From assembly GCA_024691325.1 (NCBI GenBank), contig JAILNR010000014.1, positions 62,001-126,000 on the forward strand: 64,000 nt of DNA, written 5' to 3'. Shown here one piece after another: positions 36,891 through 44,882 of the stretch. Numbering within the stretch: position 1 is the stretch's first letter; every line of letters starts with the position of its first letter. The notes beneath the pieces were generated by a model. It saw only the letters and a list, made by a program, of their open reading frames with translations. It had not been told where the DNA came from and searched no databases. Source of the stretch: Saccharofermentans sp. GTDB lineage: Bacteria > Bacillota > Clostridia > Saccharofermentanales > Saccharofermentanaceae. The translations under genes and the position numbers were made by a program.

Positions 36891-37946
36891 ATGCTTAATA
36901 TCCAATATGATGAGAATAATTTACCTGATATCAGTACTTTAACAGCAAAAAGCTATGAGAACGTTAATCCCGATGAAGTAGCTCCCGTAAAGAGAATCGG
37001 TGTCCTTACAAGCGGCGGCGATGCTCCAGGAATGAATGCAACTATAAGAGCCGTTGTAAGAGCCGGTATTAATTCGGGTATTGAGGTTTATGGTGTAACG
37101 AGAGGCTTTCACGGCCTTTGGAAGGGTGAGATCGCTCCCATCGGTATGCGTGATGTATCCGAGAAACTCCAAAGAGGCGGAACCTTCCTTATGACAGCAA
37201 GATCCAAGACTTTCGCTACTGATGTCGGAGTTTTAAGAGGCGCTAAGATGATGGAAGTCTATGGCCTCGATGCACTTGTTGTTTCCGGTGGTGACGGTTC
37301 ATTCAAGGGTGCAAGAGCCCTTGCAAGACTGGGTGTTCCCGTAATCGGAATTCCCGGTACGATCGATAACGATATCGGATGCACAGACTATACTATCGGT
37401 TACGACACATCCATGAATACTGCGATGGAGGCAATCGATAAGCTCCGTGATACCGCATCTTCCCACGAGCGCTGCTCTGTTATCGAGGTAATGGGAAGAA
37501 GTGCAGGATACATCGCACTTAATGTAGGTATCGCTACCGGTGCCGAGGTTATCCTCATCCCTGAGGTTCCGTTTGATTTTGATAAGGACGTATTAAGAGT
37601 TATCCTCGATGGCCGTAATAAGGGTAAGAGACACTATATCGTTATTGTTGCCGAGGGTGCAGGCGATGCTACAGATATCGCTGAGAGAATTGAGAAGCAG
37701 ACGGGAATCGAGTCGAGACCTACTATCTTAGGTCACCTGCAAAGAGGAGGTTCTCCTACTCTGCGTGACAGAACAACGGCAAGTCTTATGGGTGTTCGCG
37801 CCATCGACTGCCTCATTAACAAGAGATATAACAGGATCATCGTTGAGAAGTCAGGCATCATAACGGATGTCGATCTCGAGGAAGGTCTTGCAACACAGAA
37901 GACTATCCCGTCAATCGAGATAGAGAACGCTAAGAGACTTTCATAA
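36891..37946 (+). CDS. pfkA: 6-phosphofructokinase
   Basis: 351 residues. The core starts at KRIGVLTSGGDAPGMNATIRAVVR (about residue 35), so there is a ~34-residue N-terminal extension compared with standard PfkA. GGDGSFKGA (about 124-132) is the ATP-type signature. The catalytic loop PGTIDNDI, the fructose-6-phosphate site MGRSAGYIAL and LGHLQRGG are all present. It commits glucose to glycolysis by phosphorylating fructose 6-phosphate. GGAGG lies 7 bases before the ATG. mutS2 starts 5 bases after the stop, suggesting an operon. Confidence 0.96.
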   Translation: MLNIQYDENNLPDISTLTAKSYENVNPDEVAPVKRIGVLTSGGDAPGMNATIRAVVRAGINSGIEVYGVTRGFHGLWKGEIAPIGMRDVSEKLQRGGTFLMTARSKTFATDVGVLRGAKMMEVYGLDALVVSGGDGSFKGARALARLGVPVIGIPGTIDNDIGCTDYTIGYDTSMNTAMEAIDKLRDTASSHERCSVIEVMGRSAGYIALNVGIATGAEVILIPEVPFDFDKDVLRVILDGRNKGKRHYIVIVAEGAGDATDIAERIEKQTGIESRPTILGHLQRGGSPTLRDRTTASLMGVRAIDCLINKRYNRIIVEKSGIITDVDLEEGLATQKTIPSIEIENAKRLS

Positions 37947-37951
37947 GGGTA

Positions 37952-40423
37952 ATGTACAAATATACTACATTCGAAGAAGAAGCTGAACGTAAGAAAATCA
38001 AGGGCCGCGTATTAAGCGTACTTGAATTCGATAAAGTAAAGCAGAAACTTATCGCATTTACGAGAACGTCCTATGGGCGTTCTCTTGCGTCAGATGCATT
38101 TCCTACGACGGATGCAGCCGTGGTTAAGGAGAGCCTCGAGGATACGTTCGAGGTCTATACTTATATCAACAAATATGGAAGCCTCCCGATAGGGTCTTTC
38201 CCGGATGTGGATGAGAGCTTGAAGTATATAAAAGCCGGCGGCACTCTTGATATGAGACAGCTTCTTGATATAGCCGTGTTCCTGCGGAGTACAGCCGAGT
38301 TAAAGAAGATAGTTTCTGAAGACAAAAGACAGGATCTTGCTGACACGAATCTTTTTGTATCGGTGTCGGCGCTTGAGACAGAAGACAAGCTTAGTGAAGA
38401 AATCACAAACTGTATCCTGAATGAGTCCGAGATGAATGACCGTGCGAGTGCGCAGCTGTACTCGATAAGACGCGAGACAAAGGATGTTGTGCGCTCTATA
38501 AGGGTCATACTCGACAGGATTATCCGCAACAGCGGCGACATCCTGCAGGAGCAGATAATTACGATAAGAGACGGAAGATACTGTGTCCCTGTAAAGTCGG
38601 AGTCGAGATCCAAACTTCCGGGCATTATACATGACACATCCTCAACAGGCCAGACTGTCTTCATCGAGCCCATGGGTGTCGTTGAGGCCAACAACAGGAT
38701 ACGTGAGTTAGCTTCCGAGGAAGAAGCCGAGATAGACCGCATCCTGAAGAGCCTGACAGCGATGGCAGGCAAGTCATCAGGAGTTATAAGTGCCGACATC
38801 GACCTGGTGGCGCAGATAGACTTTAACAGTGCGAAGGCAGAGCTTGCCATCAGTATGGACGCGATGAAACCGCTTCTTAATACTGACGGTCACATCAAGC
38901 TTGTCAAGGCACGTCACCCCCTTATCGAAAAGGATACTGTCGTGCCTGTGGATATAGAGAACGGGGAAAAGTATACGACACTCGTTATCACGGGTCCTAA
39001 CACGGGAGGAAAGACGGTCTCGCTTAAGACATGCGGACTTATGACACTTATGACGATGGCAGGACTCATGATACCTTGCGCGGCGGGGACGGAAGTGTCC
39101 GTTTTCGACAGGGTGCTTGCAGATATTGGTGATGAGCAGAGTATTGAGCAGAGTTTGTCGACATTCTCGGCACATATCTCGAATATTGTTTTTATCCTGA
39201 AGAATATCAGGGGACGATCGCTGGTGCTCCTTGATGAGCTGGGTTCCGGAACGGATCCTGCAGAGGGTGCTGCTTTGGCAGTAGCGGTGCTTGATGCGTT
39301 GAAGCAGAAAGACTGTGTTGTTATGGCGACGACGCACTACAGGGAACTTAAGGAATATGCAGTAACGACTGATGGCGTCATGAACGCTTCCTGTGAGTTT
39401 GATACGGATACTTTAAGTCCGACATACCGTCTGATAATAGGAACGTCAGGCACCAGTAATGCTTTCATTATCTCTAAGAAACTGGGGATGCCCGCAAGAA
39501 TAATCGATGACGCGAAGTCGAGGATGACCGACGAGGATCTTCAGCTTGAAAAACTCTTATCGGAGGCTGAGGCGGACAGACGCAAGGCCGGGGATCTTGA
39601 GAAGGAGAATGAGAGACTTAATACCGAACTTAAGTCAAAGATGGAGGAATTAGAGAACGAGCGCAAGGCTCTTAAGGCCTCCAAGACAAAGATCCTGAAT
39701 GACGCGAGGGCAAAGCAGAGAGATCTGCTTGAGCAAAAGCAGGAAGAATTAGATGAGATAATCAAGGAAGTTAAATCGAAGGCGAAGAAGAATTACGACG
39801 AAGACTCCAAGGCTGAACTTGATAAGATCAGAAGAAGGCTTCGTGCCGGAATAAAGGATCTGTCGGGCAGTGACGAGGATGAGAATATCCTTACCAAGGT
39901 ATCGCTTCCCGGTGAACCTCCCAAGCAGATAGTTAAGGGTGAGAAGTATTTTGTTCCGCACTTAAATATTACGGGTACGGCTCTCGACGGTTCCGAGAAG
40001 AAGAATGCGAAGATCAGGATACAAAGTAAGAGTATGACTTATACCGTTACGGTAAAGGAACTTCGTATGCCTACGAGTGATCAGCTTAACACCCCGAAGG
40101 AGAATGAGAAGAAGGGCAGATTCGATGCCGTGATGAAGGCCGGAAGTTCTTCTTCTATCAAGGTCAATAAAGCGCAGACGATTGTTTCCGAACTTATGCT
40201 CCTCGGTAAGACTGTTGCTGAAGCACAAAGCGCACTTGATAAATATATTGACGATTGCCAGCTTGCCGGACTTAAGACCGTGAGGATAGTTCACGGAAAA
40301 GGTACGGGAGCTTTAAGAGCTGCAGTTGAGGAAAGACTCTCTTACGATTCCAGAGTAAGTGAATTCAGGCCCGGAGGACAGGGCGAGGGTGGAGACGGAG
40401 TAACCATAGTCCGTTTGGTGTGA
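37952..40423 (+). CDS. mutS2: Endonuclease/ATPase MutS2
   Basis: 823 residues. A MutS-like core has an ATPase domain with Walker A TGPNTGGKT near residue 347, Walker B LVLLDELGSGTDP and the trailing ATTHYREL. A Glu/Lys-rich coiled coil (about 520-640) follows. The C-terminal Smr domain (about 745-823) keeps HGKGTGALR, but the first Smr motif reads ELMLLGKT where LDLRG is usual. MutS2 is known to inhibit recombination and to act on collided ribosomes. AAGGG lies 3 bases before the ATG. The gene follows pfkA by 5 bases and precedes the P-loop gene by 7. Confidence 0.95.
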   Translation: MYKYTTFEEEAERKKIKGRVLSVLEFDKVKQKLIAFTRTSYGRSLASDAFPTTDAAVVKESLEDTFEVYTYINKYGSLPIGSFPDVDESLKYIKAGGTLDMRQLLDIAVFLRSTAELKKIVSEDKRQDLADTNLFVSVSALETEDKLSEEITNCILNESEMNDRASAQLYSIRRETKDVVRSIRVILDRIIRNSGDILQEQIITIRDGRYCVPVKSESRSKLPGIIHDTSSTGQTVFIEPMGVVEANNRIRELASEEEAEIDRILKSLTAMAGKSSGVISADIDLVAQIDFNSAKAELAISMDAMKPLLNTDGHIKLVKARHPLIEKDTVVPVDIENGEKYTTLVITGPNTGGKTVSLKTCGLMTLMTMAGLMIPCAAGTEVSVFDRVLADIGDEQSIEQSLSTFSAHISNIVFILKNIRGRSLVLLDELGSGTDPAEGAALAVAVLDALKQKDCVVMATTHYRELKEYAVTTDGVMNASCEFDTDTLSPTYRLIIGTSGTSNAFIISKKLGMPARIIDDAKSRMTDEDLQLEKLLSEAEADRRKAGDLEKENERLNTELKSKMEELENERKALKASKTKILNDARAKQRDLLEQKQEELDEIIKEVKSKAKKNYDEDSKAELDKIRRRLRAGIKDLSGSDEDENILTKVSLPGEPPKQIVKGEKYFVPHLNITGTALDGSEKKNAKIRIQSKSMTYTVTVKELRMPTSDQLNTPKENEKKGRFDAVMKAGSSSSIKVNKAQTIVSELMLLGKTVAEAQSALDKYIDDCQLAGLKTVRIVHGKGTGALRAAVEERLSYDSRVSEFRPGGQGEGGDGVTIVRLV

Positions 40424-40430
40424 GGTTAAT

Positions 40431-41108
40431 ATGAGTGACAACAGACTTAAGATCATTATAGGTGCGTACGGAAGCGGCAAGTCGGAGATTTCCGTTAACA
40501 TTGCCCTGAAGATGAGAAGGCAGAACCCTGATAAGAAGATACTTCTTGCAGATCTTGATATCGTGAATCCGTTCTACAGATCAGCTGATGCGGGTAAGAT
40601 TCTTGAGAAAAACAACATCAGGCTTATATCGCCCATGTATGCGAATTCCAATGTTGATGCACCTGTGTTAAGCGGTGAGGTTTATGTTATCTTTGACGAT
40701 GATGAGTACAGCGGCGTGTTCGATATCGGAGGAGAGGATATGGGCGCCACTATCCTGGGCTCAATGAAGACACGTCTTGATAACACTGATGCGGATCTTT
40801 GGATGGCTGTTAATACAAGACGTCCTTTCACTTCAACGGCTGACGAGATAATCGTGATGGCCTCCGAACTTCAGGAAGCATCCAAGATGAAGATAACCGG
40901 ATTTATAAATAATACAAACATACTTGAGGAAACATCTTTTGACGATATACTTGAAGGAGAGAAGATACTACTTGAAGTATCAAAGAAGACCGGTATTCCT
41001 CTTGTCATGACGGCTGTTATGGGAGACGGTCTGACGGAAGAACAGCTGGGGAAATTGAATTCCCAAAATATACTAAGTATGACAAGAGCAATCAACTATG
41101 CGTATTGA
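40431..41108 (+). CDS. P-loop ATPase-like protein, function unknown
   Basis: 225 residues. A Walker A-like loop GAYGSGKSE is at residues 11-19, then LLADLDIVNPFYRS resembles the Walker A'/B region of ParA/MinD-type ATPases, and VFDIGGEDMGATILG follows. It is a soluble cytoplasmic protein. Proteins of this kind occur in Clostridia without assigned role. GAGG precedes the ATG. The gene overlaps the next one by 11 bases and follows mutS2 by 7, so it is part of the pfkA-mutS2 operon. Confidence 0.75.
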   Translation: MSDNRLKIIIGAYGSGKSEISVNIALKMRRQNPDKKILLADLDIVNPFYRSADAGKILEKNNIRLISPMYANSNVDAPVLSGEVYVIFDDDEYSGVFDIGGEDMGATILGSMKTRLDNTDADLWMAVNTRRPFTSTADEIIVMASELQEASKMKITGFINNTNILEETSFDDILEGEKILLEVSKKTGIPLVMTAVMGDGLTEEQLGKLNSQNILSMTRAINYAY

Positions 41109-42933
41109 CCGGAAGACAAGAAAAACATTCAAAAAAGACGCCAGGAAGAATCTTAAGAGGCATTACTGGATATTCGTTCTCATGTGCCTTTTCTCGGTTC
41201 TCATCGGCTCTGAGTTCGTAACATCAGATAACCTTATCTCCTCGCGTACTGATGCTATCGGTACTGCTGTTTCAGGATACAATCAGGATATTCTCGATAC
41301 TGAGGAAGAGGTAGCAAAGTTCGCAGGCACCTCCACTTTCTCCGAGATGACAAGGCAGGTAGTCTCTGATACTTTGAGTAAAGACGAGCAGATGATCGAC
41401 TCCACCTTCGCGAGAACTTCCGGAACTTTGAATCAGATAATCGACTACTTTACCAGCGGTACTATCCTGTCAACACTATGGTCTATCATCCTTAATATCG
41501 TCGGTTCACCGAGTGCGGCGAATGTCGTTTTCCTTGTATTATCACTCGTTGTCGGTATTGCCTTCTGGATGTTTGTTCAGCTCGTTTTCTCTTCTGTGTT
41601 AAGGCGAGTCATGCTTGAAGGCAGGATATATAAGACTGTTCCTTACAGCCGTTTCCTTATGTTTATCCGCAACCGCCGCTGGCTCAACGCAGCATTGACG
41701 CTTGCACTTCATTCAGTACTGGTTTTACTTAGTCTTGCATTCATTATACCTTTCCCGATAGTTTTCTACGGATTGTTCATGGTACCCTTCATTCTCGCCG
41801 AGAATCCGGATGTCAAACCCATGCAGGCGATAAAGCTTTCCTGGAAGATGATGCGCGGCCACAAGTGGGATCTGTTTGTAACCGACTTGACTCTTCTTGG
41901 ATGGTACATTCTCGGTGTGATCACATTCGGTATTACCAATATTCTGTTTGCAAACCCTTACAGGATCGCAGTTTACTCCGAGTTCTACGTTCACATCCGA
42001 AAAGAAACTATTGACGGAAACATAAAGGGCAGCGAACTTCTTAACGACCGTTATCTCTATGAGAAATGTGATATGGAAAGACTTCGCGGTGCATACCCTG
42101 AGGCTGCAAGCGTTCTCGGCACACCTGAGTATAAGCTTAAGGACTTAACCGGCGCGAAAAAGTTTTTCGCGGAGCACTTCGGTGTCGTTCTTTGGAACAC
42201 GGAAGACGAGAAGCGCTACGAGGAGAATCAGGCGGGACGCCAGCGCATACGACGCATTAAGGATGAGGCGGAAGGTCTGTCGTATCCTTCGAGATTGTCG
42301 GGAATGCCGGATTCAAGAAAGCGCAAGAGCCTGTTCTCGCTTCACTATATGCGTCACTATTCCTTGCTTTCGCTTGTTTTGATGTTCTTTATCTACTCAG
42401 GTTTTGGCTGGGTGTGGGAAGTAATCTACTACTACATGCTTCAGGGCCACTTCATTAACAGAGGTGTTTTGCACGGGCCCTGGCTTCCCATCTACGGAGC
42501 GGGCGGACTCGGTATCCTCATTTTCCTTTTCCCTCTGCGCAAGAATCCTGCCAGACACTTCTTCGCAACTATGGCTTTGTGCGGTGCGATGGAATACATG
42601 ACAAGTGTGGTTCTTGAGTATGCGTTCGGAAAGCTCTGGTGGTCTTACGACGGATTCTTCCTTAATCTGAACGGAAGGATATGTGCTGAAGGATTACTCG
42701 TGTTCGGTGTTGCGGGAATCGCATTCATCTATTTCCTGTCGCCAATGATCGATAATGTCATTAACAGGTTTGATCCTAAGAAGCTTGTTCCAATAGCGGT
42801 TATTCTTCTGGCCTTCTTCGTGTTTGACCTTTTCTATTCTAATGCTCACCCGAATACTGGTGACGGTATTACAGACGGTTTCGCAGGCAACGAGAGAGTG
42901 ACTGTTGAACAGACTTTGGAGTCGGCTGAATAG
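41098..42933 (+). CDS. DUF975 membrane protein fused to CmpB-type (putative ABC permease) domain
   Basis: 611 residues. Residues 1-~315 match the DUF975 pattern (RKTRKTFKKDARKNLKRHYWIFVLMCLFSVLIG near the start; NPDVKPMQAIKLSWKMMRGHKWDLF). A charged cytoplasmic linker spans ~315-415. Residues ~415-570 match the CmpB/putative ABC-transporter permease family (FFIYSGFGWVWEVIYYYMLQGHFINRGVLHGPWLPIYGAGG). Both families are multi-pass membrane proteins of unknown function. The ATG lies 11 bases inside the preceding gene with no clear ribosome site, indicating coupled translation. Confidence 0.8.
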   Translation: MRIDRKTRKTFKKDARKNLKRHYWIFVLMCLFSVLIGSEFVTSDNLISSRTDAIGTAVSGYNQDILDTEEEVAKFAGTSTFSEMTRQVVSDTLSKDEQMIDSTFARTSGTLNQIIDYFTSGTILSTLWSIILNIVGSPSAANVVFLVLSLVVGIAFWMFVQLVFSSVLRRVMLEGRIYKTVPYSRFLMFIRNRRWLNAALTLALHSVLVLLSLAFIIPFPIVFYGLFMVPFILAENPDVKPMQAIKLSWKMMRGHKWDLFVTDLTLLGWYILGVITFGITNILFANPYRIAVYSEFYVHIRKETIDGNIKGSELLNDRYLYEKCDMERLRGAYPEAASVLGTPEYKLKDLTGAKKFFAEHFGVVLWNTEDEKRYEENQAGRQRIRRIKDEAEGLSYPSRLSGMPDSRKRKSLFSLHYMRHYSLLSLVLMFFIYSGFGWVWEVIYYYMLQGHFINRGVLHGPWLPIYGAGGLGILIFLFPLRKNPARHFFATMALCGAMEYMTSVVLEYAFGKLWWSYDGFFLNLNGRICAEGLLVFGVAGIAFIYFLSPMIDNVINRFDPKKLVPIAVILLAFFVFDLFYSNAHPNTGDGITDGFAGNERVTVEQTLESAE

Positions 42934-42936
42934 GGC

Positions 42937-42951
42937 TTTTAACCGTTAAAA
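42937..42951. repeat. Palindrome after the DUF975/CmpB gene
   Basis: TTTTAAC-C-GTTAAAA, 7-bp perfect arms. It lies just before the SPFH gene promoter and may be an operator; a T-rich run starting several bases later means a weak terminator is also possible. Confidence 0.35.
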
Positions 42952-42956
42952 TATAT

Positions 42957-43008
42957 TTGTTTTTTTTCTCTTTAGTGTGGTAAGATGTTTAAGGTGTCCG
43001 GGGACACC
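42957..43008 (+). promoter_or_regulatory. Promoter and start-site hairpin of the SPFH gene
   Basis: TTGTTT (-35, 42957-42962), 18-base spacer, TAAGAT (-10, 42981-42986). A perfect palindrome GGTGTCC-GG-GGACACC (42993-43008) begins about where transcription would start. It could form a 5' hairpin in the RNA or be an operator. Confidence 0.45.
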
Positions 43009-43034
43009 GAAGTTATTGATGGGAGGAAATGAAT

Positions 43035-44360
43035 ATGGGATTGATTTCAAATGTCATAGGAACTATTGGCAGCTCAGTATCATCTGTTGTAGCTGATCAG
43101 TATACCGAGTTTTTTACCTGTGATTCTTTGGGACAGAATGTTCTTGTGCGTGAGGGCGCCAAGAAGATGCAGAAGGGGAATAACAAGGGTAACTTCGAGG
43201 TTATTTCTAATGGTTCAATGATCGCTGTACCTGAAGGAACAGCTTGTCTTATGGTTGATAACGGTAAAGTCGTTGACTTTACTATCCAGGCCGGTATGTA
43301 TACTTGGGATTCTTCATCTGCACCTACAGTATTTGCGGGTAACGACGGATTCCTCGATGCAGCTAAGAAGCTTGTAACTGAGACTTGGAACCGTATGAAG
43401 ATGGGTGGAGAGATTGCTACACAGCAGAGAATCTACTTCGTTAATATGCTTGAGATCCGTGATCAGAAGTATGGCACACCTTCCGCTTTGCCTTATCATG
43501 ATCCTGAGTACAGGAATATTTACATCAGACTTAACGGTATGTTCTCATACACGATTAAGGATCCTGTAAAGTTCTTTACATCTCAGGTTGGCAATATAAA
43601 GGGTGAGTATACAAATGCTCAGTTCATGGGATCTCCTGCTGATCCTAAGCAGCCCAGAGCAGAGTTCATGGATAATTTCTCTGAGGTTCTTAATAAGTGC
43701 GGTACTGTTGATAAGATCATGTTTGCTGATCTGCCTTCGAAGCAGGGAATTCTGCGTAACTATATGCAGGATGCTCTTGATGAAGAGTGGCTTAAGAACA
43801 GAGGCGTTGTTGTTTCTACTGTTGCTATCTCAGGTATCACACCTGACGATAAGAGCAGAGAGAGAATCGAGCAGATCGACCAGTCCAAGATGTTTGGTGC
43901 AGATCCTAATGCTCTCGCAGCTCAGGCTGTACTTGGCCAGACAGAGGCTATGAAGACTGCAGCAGGCAATGCAAACGGTGCAGTTAACGGCCTTATGGGT
44001 GTCGGTATGGTTGGCGGCATGGGCGCTATGGGCGGCGGTATGAATTCCGCATTCCAGTTCATGGGTCAGCAGCAGCAGGCACAGCAGGCGGCAGCTCCGG
44101 TAGCTGCAGCAGCCGTTGCAACAGGTGCGGCAGGCTGGACATGCGAGTGCGGAACACAGAATACAGGCAAGTTCTGTTCTAACTGTGGTAAGCCTCAGCC
44201 CGCTCCGGCAGCTGCTTGGACATGTGAGTGCGGAACACAGAACACAGGCAAGTTCTGCTCTAACTGTGGTAAGCCTCAGCCCGCAGCAGGCTGGACATGC
44301 GAGTGTGGAACACAGAACACAGGTAAGTTCTGCTCCAACTGCGGTAAGCCCCAGCCTTGA
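43035..44360 (+). CDS. SPFH-domain protein with three C-terminal zinc ribbons (YdjI-like)
   Basis: 441 residues from ATG 43035 (MGLISNVIGTIG), which lies 8 bases after GGAGG; an ATG 6 bases earlier is too close. Residues ~25-300 are an SPFH/virion-core-like domain as in Bacillus YdjI (EFFTCDSLGQNVLVREGAKKMQ; NIYIRLNGMFSYTIKDPVKFF). A Gly/Met/Ala/Gln-rich linker follows (~300-365), then three identical 22-residue zinc ribbons, each with four Cys (CECGTQNTGKFCSNCGKPQ). YdjI-type proteins are tied to envelope stress in Bacillus. A good terminator follows. Confidence 0.88.
   Translation: MGLISNVIGTIGSSVSSVVADQYTEFFTCDSLGQNVLVREGAKKMQKGNNKGNFEVISNGSMIAVPEGTACLMVDNGKVVDFTIQAGMYTWDSSSAPTVFAGNDGFLDAAKKLVTETWNRMKMGGEIATQQRIYFVNMLEIRDQKYGTPSALPYHDPEYRNIYIRLNGMFSYTIKDPVKFFTSQVGNIKGEYTNAQFMGSPADPKQPRAEFMDNFSEVLNKCGTVDKIMFADLPSKQGILRNYMQDALDEEWLKNRGVVVSTVAISGITPDDKSRERIEQIDQSKMFGADPNALAAQAVLGQTEAMKTAAGNANGAVNGLMGVGMVGGMGAMGGGMNSAFQFMGQQQQAQQAAAPVAAAAVATGAAGWTCECGTQNTGKFCSNCGKPQPAPAAAWTCECGTQNTGKFCSNCGKPQPAAGWTCECGTQNTGKFCSNCGKPQP
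44136..44357 (+). repeat. Three tandem zinc-ribbon repeats in the SPFH gene
   Basis: 66-base units at 44136-44201, 44217-44282 and 44292-44357. They encode identical 22-residue ribbons, separated by short Ala/Pro/Gly spacers of 5 and 3 residues. All base differences between copies are synonymous. Confidence 0.95.
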
Positions 44361-44384
44361 TGGACTTAAGTAAGTAACAATGAG

Positions 44385-44411
44385 ATCCCGGTCTTCGGAC
44401 CGGGATTTTTA
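44385..44411 (+). terminator. Terminator of the SPFH gene
   Basis: ATCCCGGTC-TTCG-GACCGGGAT followed by TTTTTAT. 9-bp perfect stem with a stable UUCG loop. Confidence 0.95.
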
Positions 44412-44441
44412 TTTGCGGTTTTTATGGATATCTCGATTAGT

Positions 44442-44459
44442 TGTCTCTATATGTAGACA
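44442..44459. promoter_or_regulatory. Operator-like palindrome, copy 1
   Basis: TGTCTCTATATGTAGACA, an imperfect dyad (TGTCT...AGACA). It lies in the 305-base gap between the SPFH gene and the oxidoreductase operon, with a second copy centred exactly 63 bp downstream. The bound factor is unknown. Confidence 0.6.
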
Positions 44460-44504
44460 ATAATCGGCATTTATAGAGAATCAACAACATTATTCTATAT
44501 AGGT

Positions 44505-44522
44505 TGTCTCTACATATAGACA
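44505..44522. promoter_or_regulatory. Operator-like palindrome, copy 2
   Basis: TGTCTCTACATATAGACA, differing from copy 1 at two positions. The 63-bp centre spacing equals six turns of B-DNA, so both copies face the same side, as in looped repressor sites. The sequence between them holds a weaker dyad (TATAGA...TCTATA). Confidence 0.6.
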
Positions 44523-44596
44523 TTTTCCTGCTGAAATGGAGACTAGCCATCGTTTTTCTGAATCACATAACAAAAAACAACTATGTTAGTTAATCC

Positions 44597-44632
44597 AAAT
44601 GATTTGAAAATCATTTCTCTTTCTTCTATAAT
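44597..44632 (+). promoter_or_regulatory. Promoter of the 2-oxoacid:ferredoxin oxidoreductase operon with palindrome over the -35
   Basis: TTGAAA (-35, 44604-44609), 17-base spacer, TATAAT (-10, 44627-44632). A perfect inverted repeat AAATGATTT-GA-AAATCATTT (44597-44616) covers the -35, so a bound regulator would compete with RNA polymerase. The 44361-44596 stretch before it holds only the SPFH terminator, the two dyads and A/T-rich sequence, no gene. Confidence 0.75.
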
Positions 44633-44665
44633 CCTATGAGTTTTTATATGAGGGAGTGTATTGCA

Positions 44666-44872
44666 ATGGCAAAAGTCACATTTAATGACGATCTGTGCAA
44701 AGGCTGCGGTCTTTGTGTCAATGCGTGTCCCAAGAAAATCCTCGAGCTTGATAAGACGAGACTAAACAATAAGGGCTATCATCCCGCTGTTTGCACTGAT
44801 TTGAATACGTGCATCGGCTGCGCTTTTTGCGCTACCACATGCCCTGATTTGGTCATTACAGTTGAAAGATGA
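44666..44872 (+). CDS. korD: 2-oxoacid:ferredoxin oxidoreductase, delta (ferredoxin) subunit
   Basis: 68 residues from ATG 44666 (MAKVTFNDDLCKGCGLCV); AGGGAG lies 9 bases upstream. An ATG at 44636 is in frame but sits at the expected transcription start, so it is not used. Two CxxCxxCxxxCP motifs (CKGCGLCVNACP and CIGCAFCATTCP) bind two [4Fe-4S] clusters. It is the electron-carrying subunit of the oxidoreductase encoded by the next three genes, and the first gene of the operon. Confidence 0.92.
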   Translation: MAKVTFNDDLCKGCGLCVNACPKKILELDKTRLNNKGYHPAVCTDLNTCIGCAFCATTCPDLVITVER

Positions 44873-44882
44873 GGGTTAGATA

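Noticed and set aside
44442..44522. A BlaI/MecI or Rex operator
   Set aside because: The dyads have a faint likeness to the BlaI TACA-N-TGTA core but differ in the outer arms; they lack the Rex TTGTGAA...TTCACAA pattern. No regulator was assigned.
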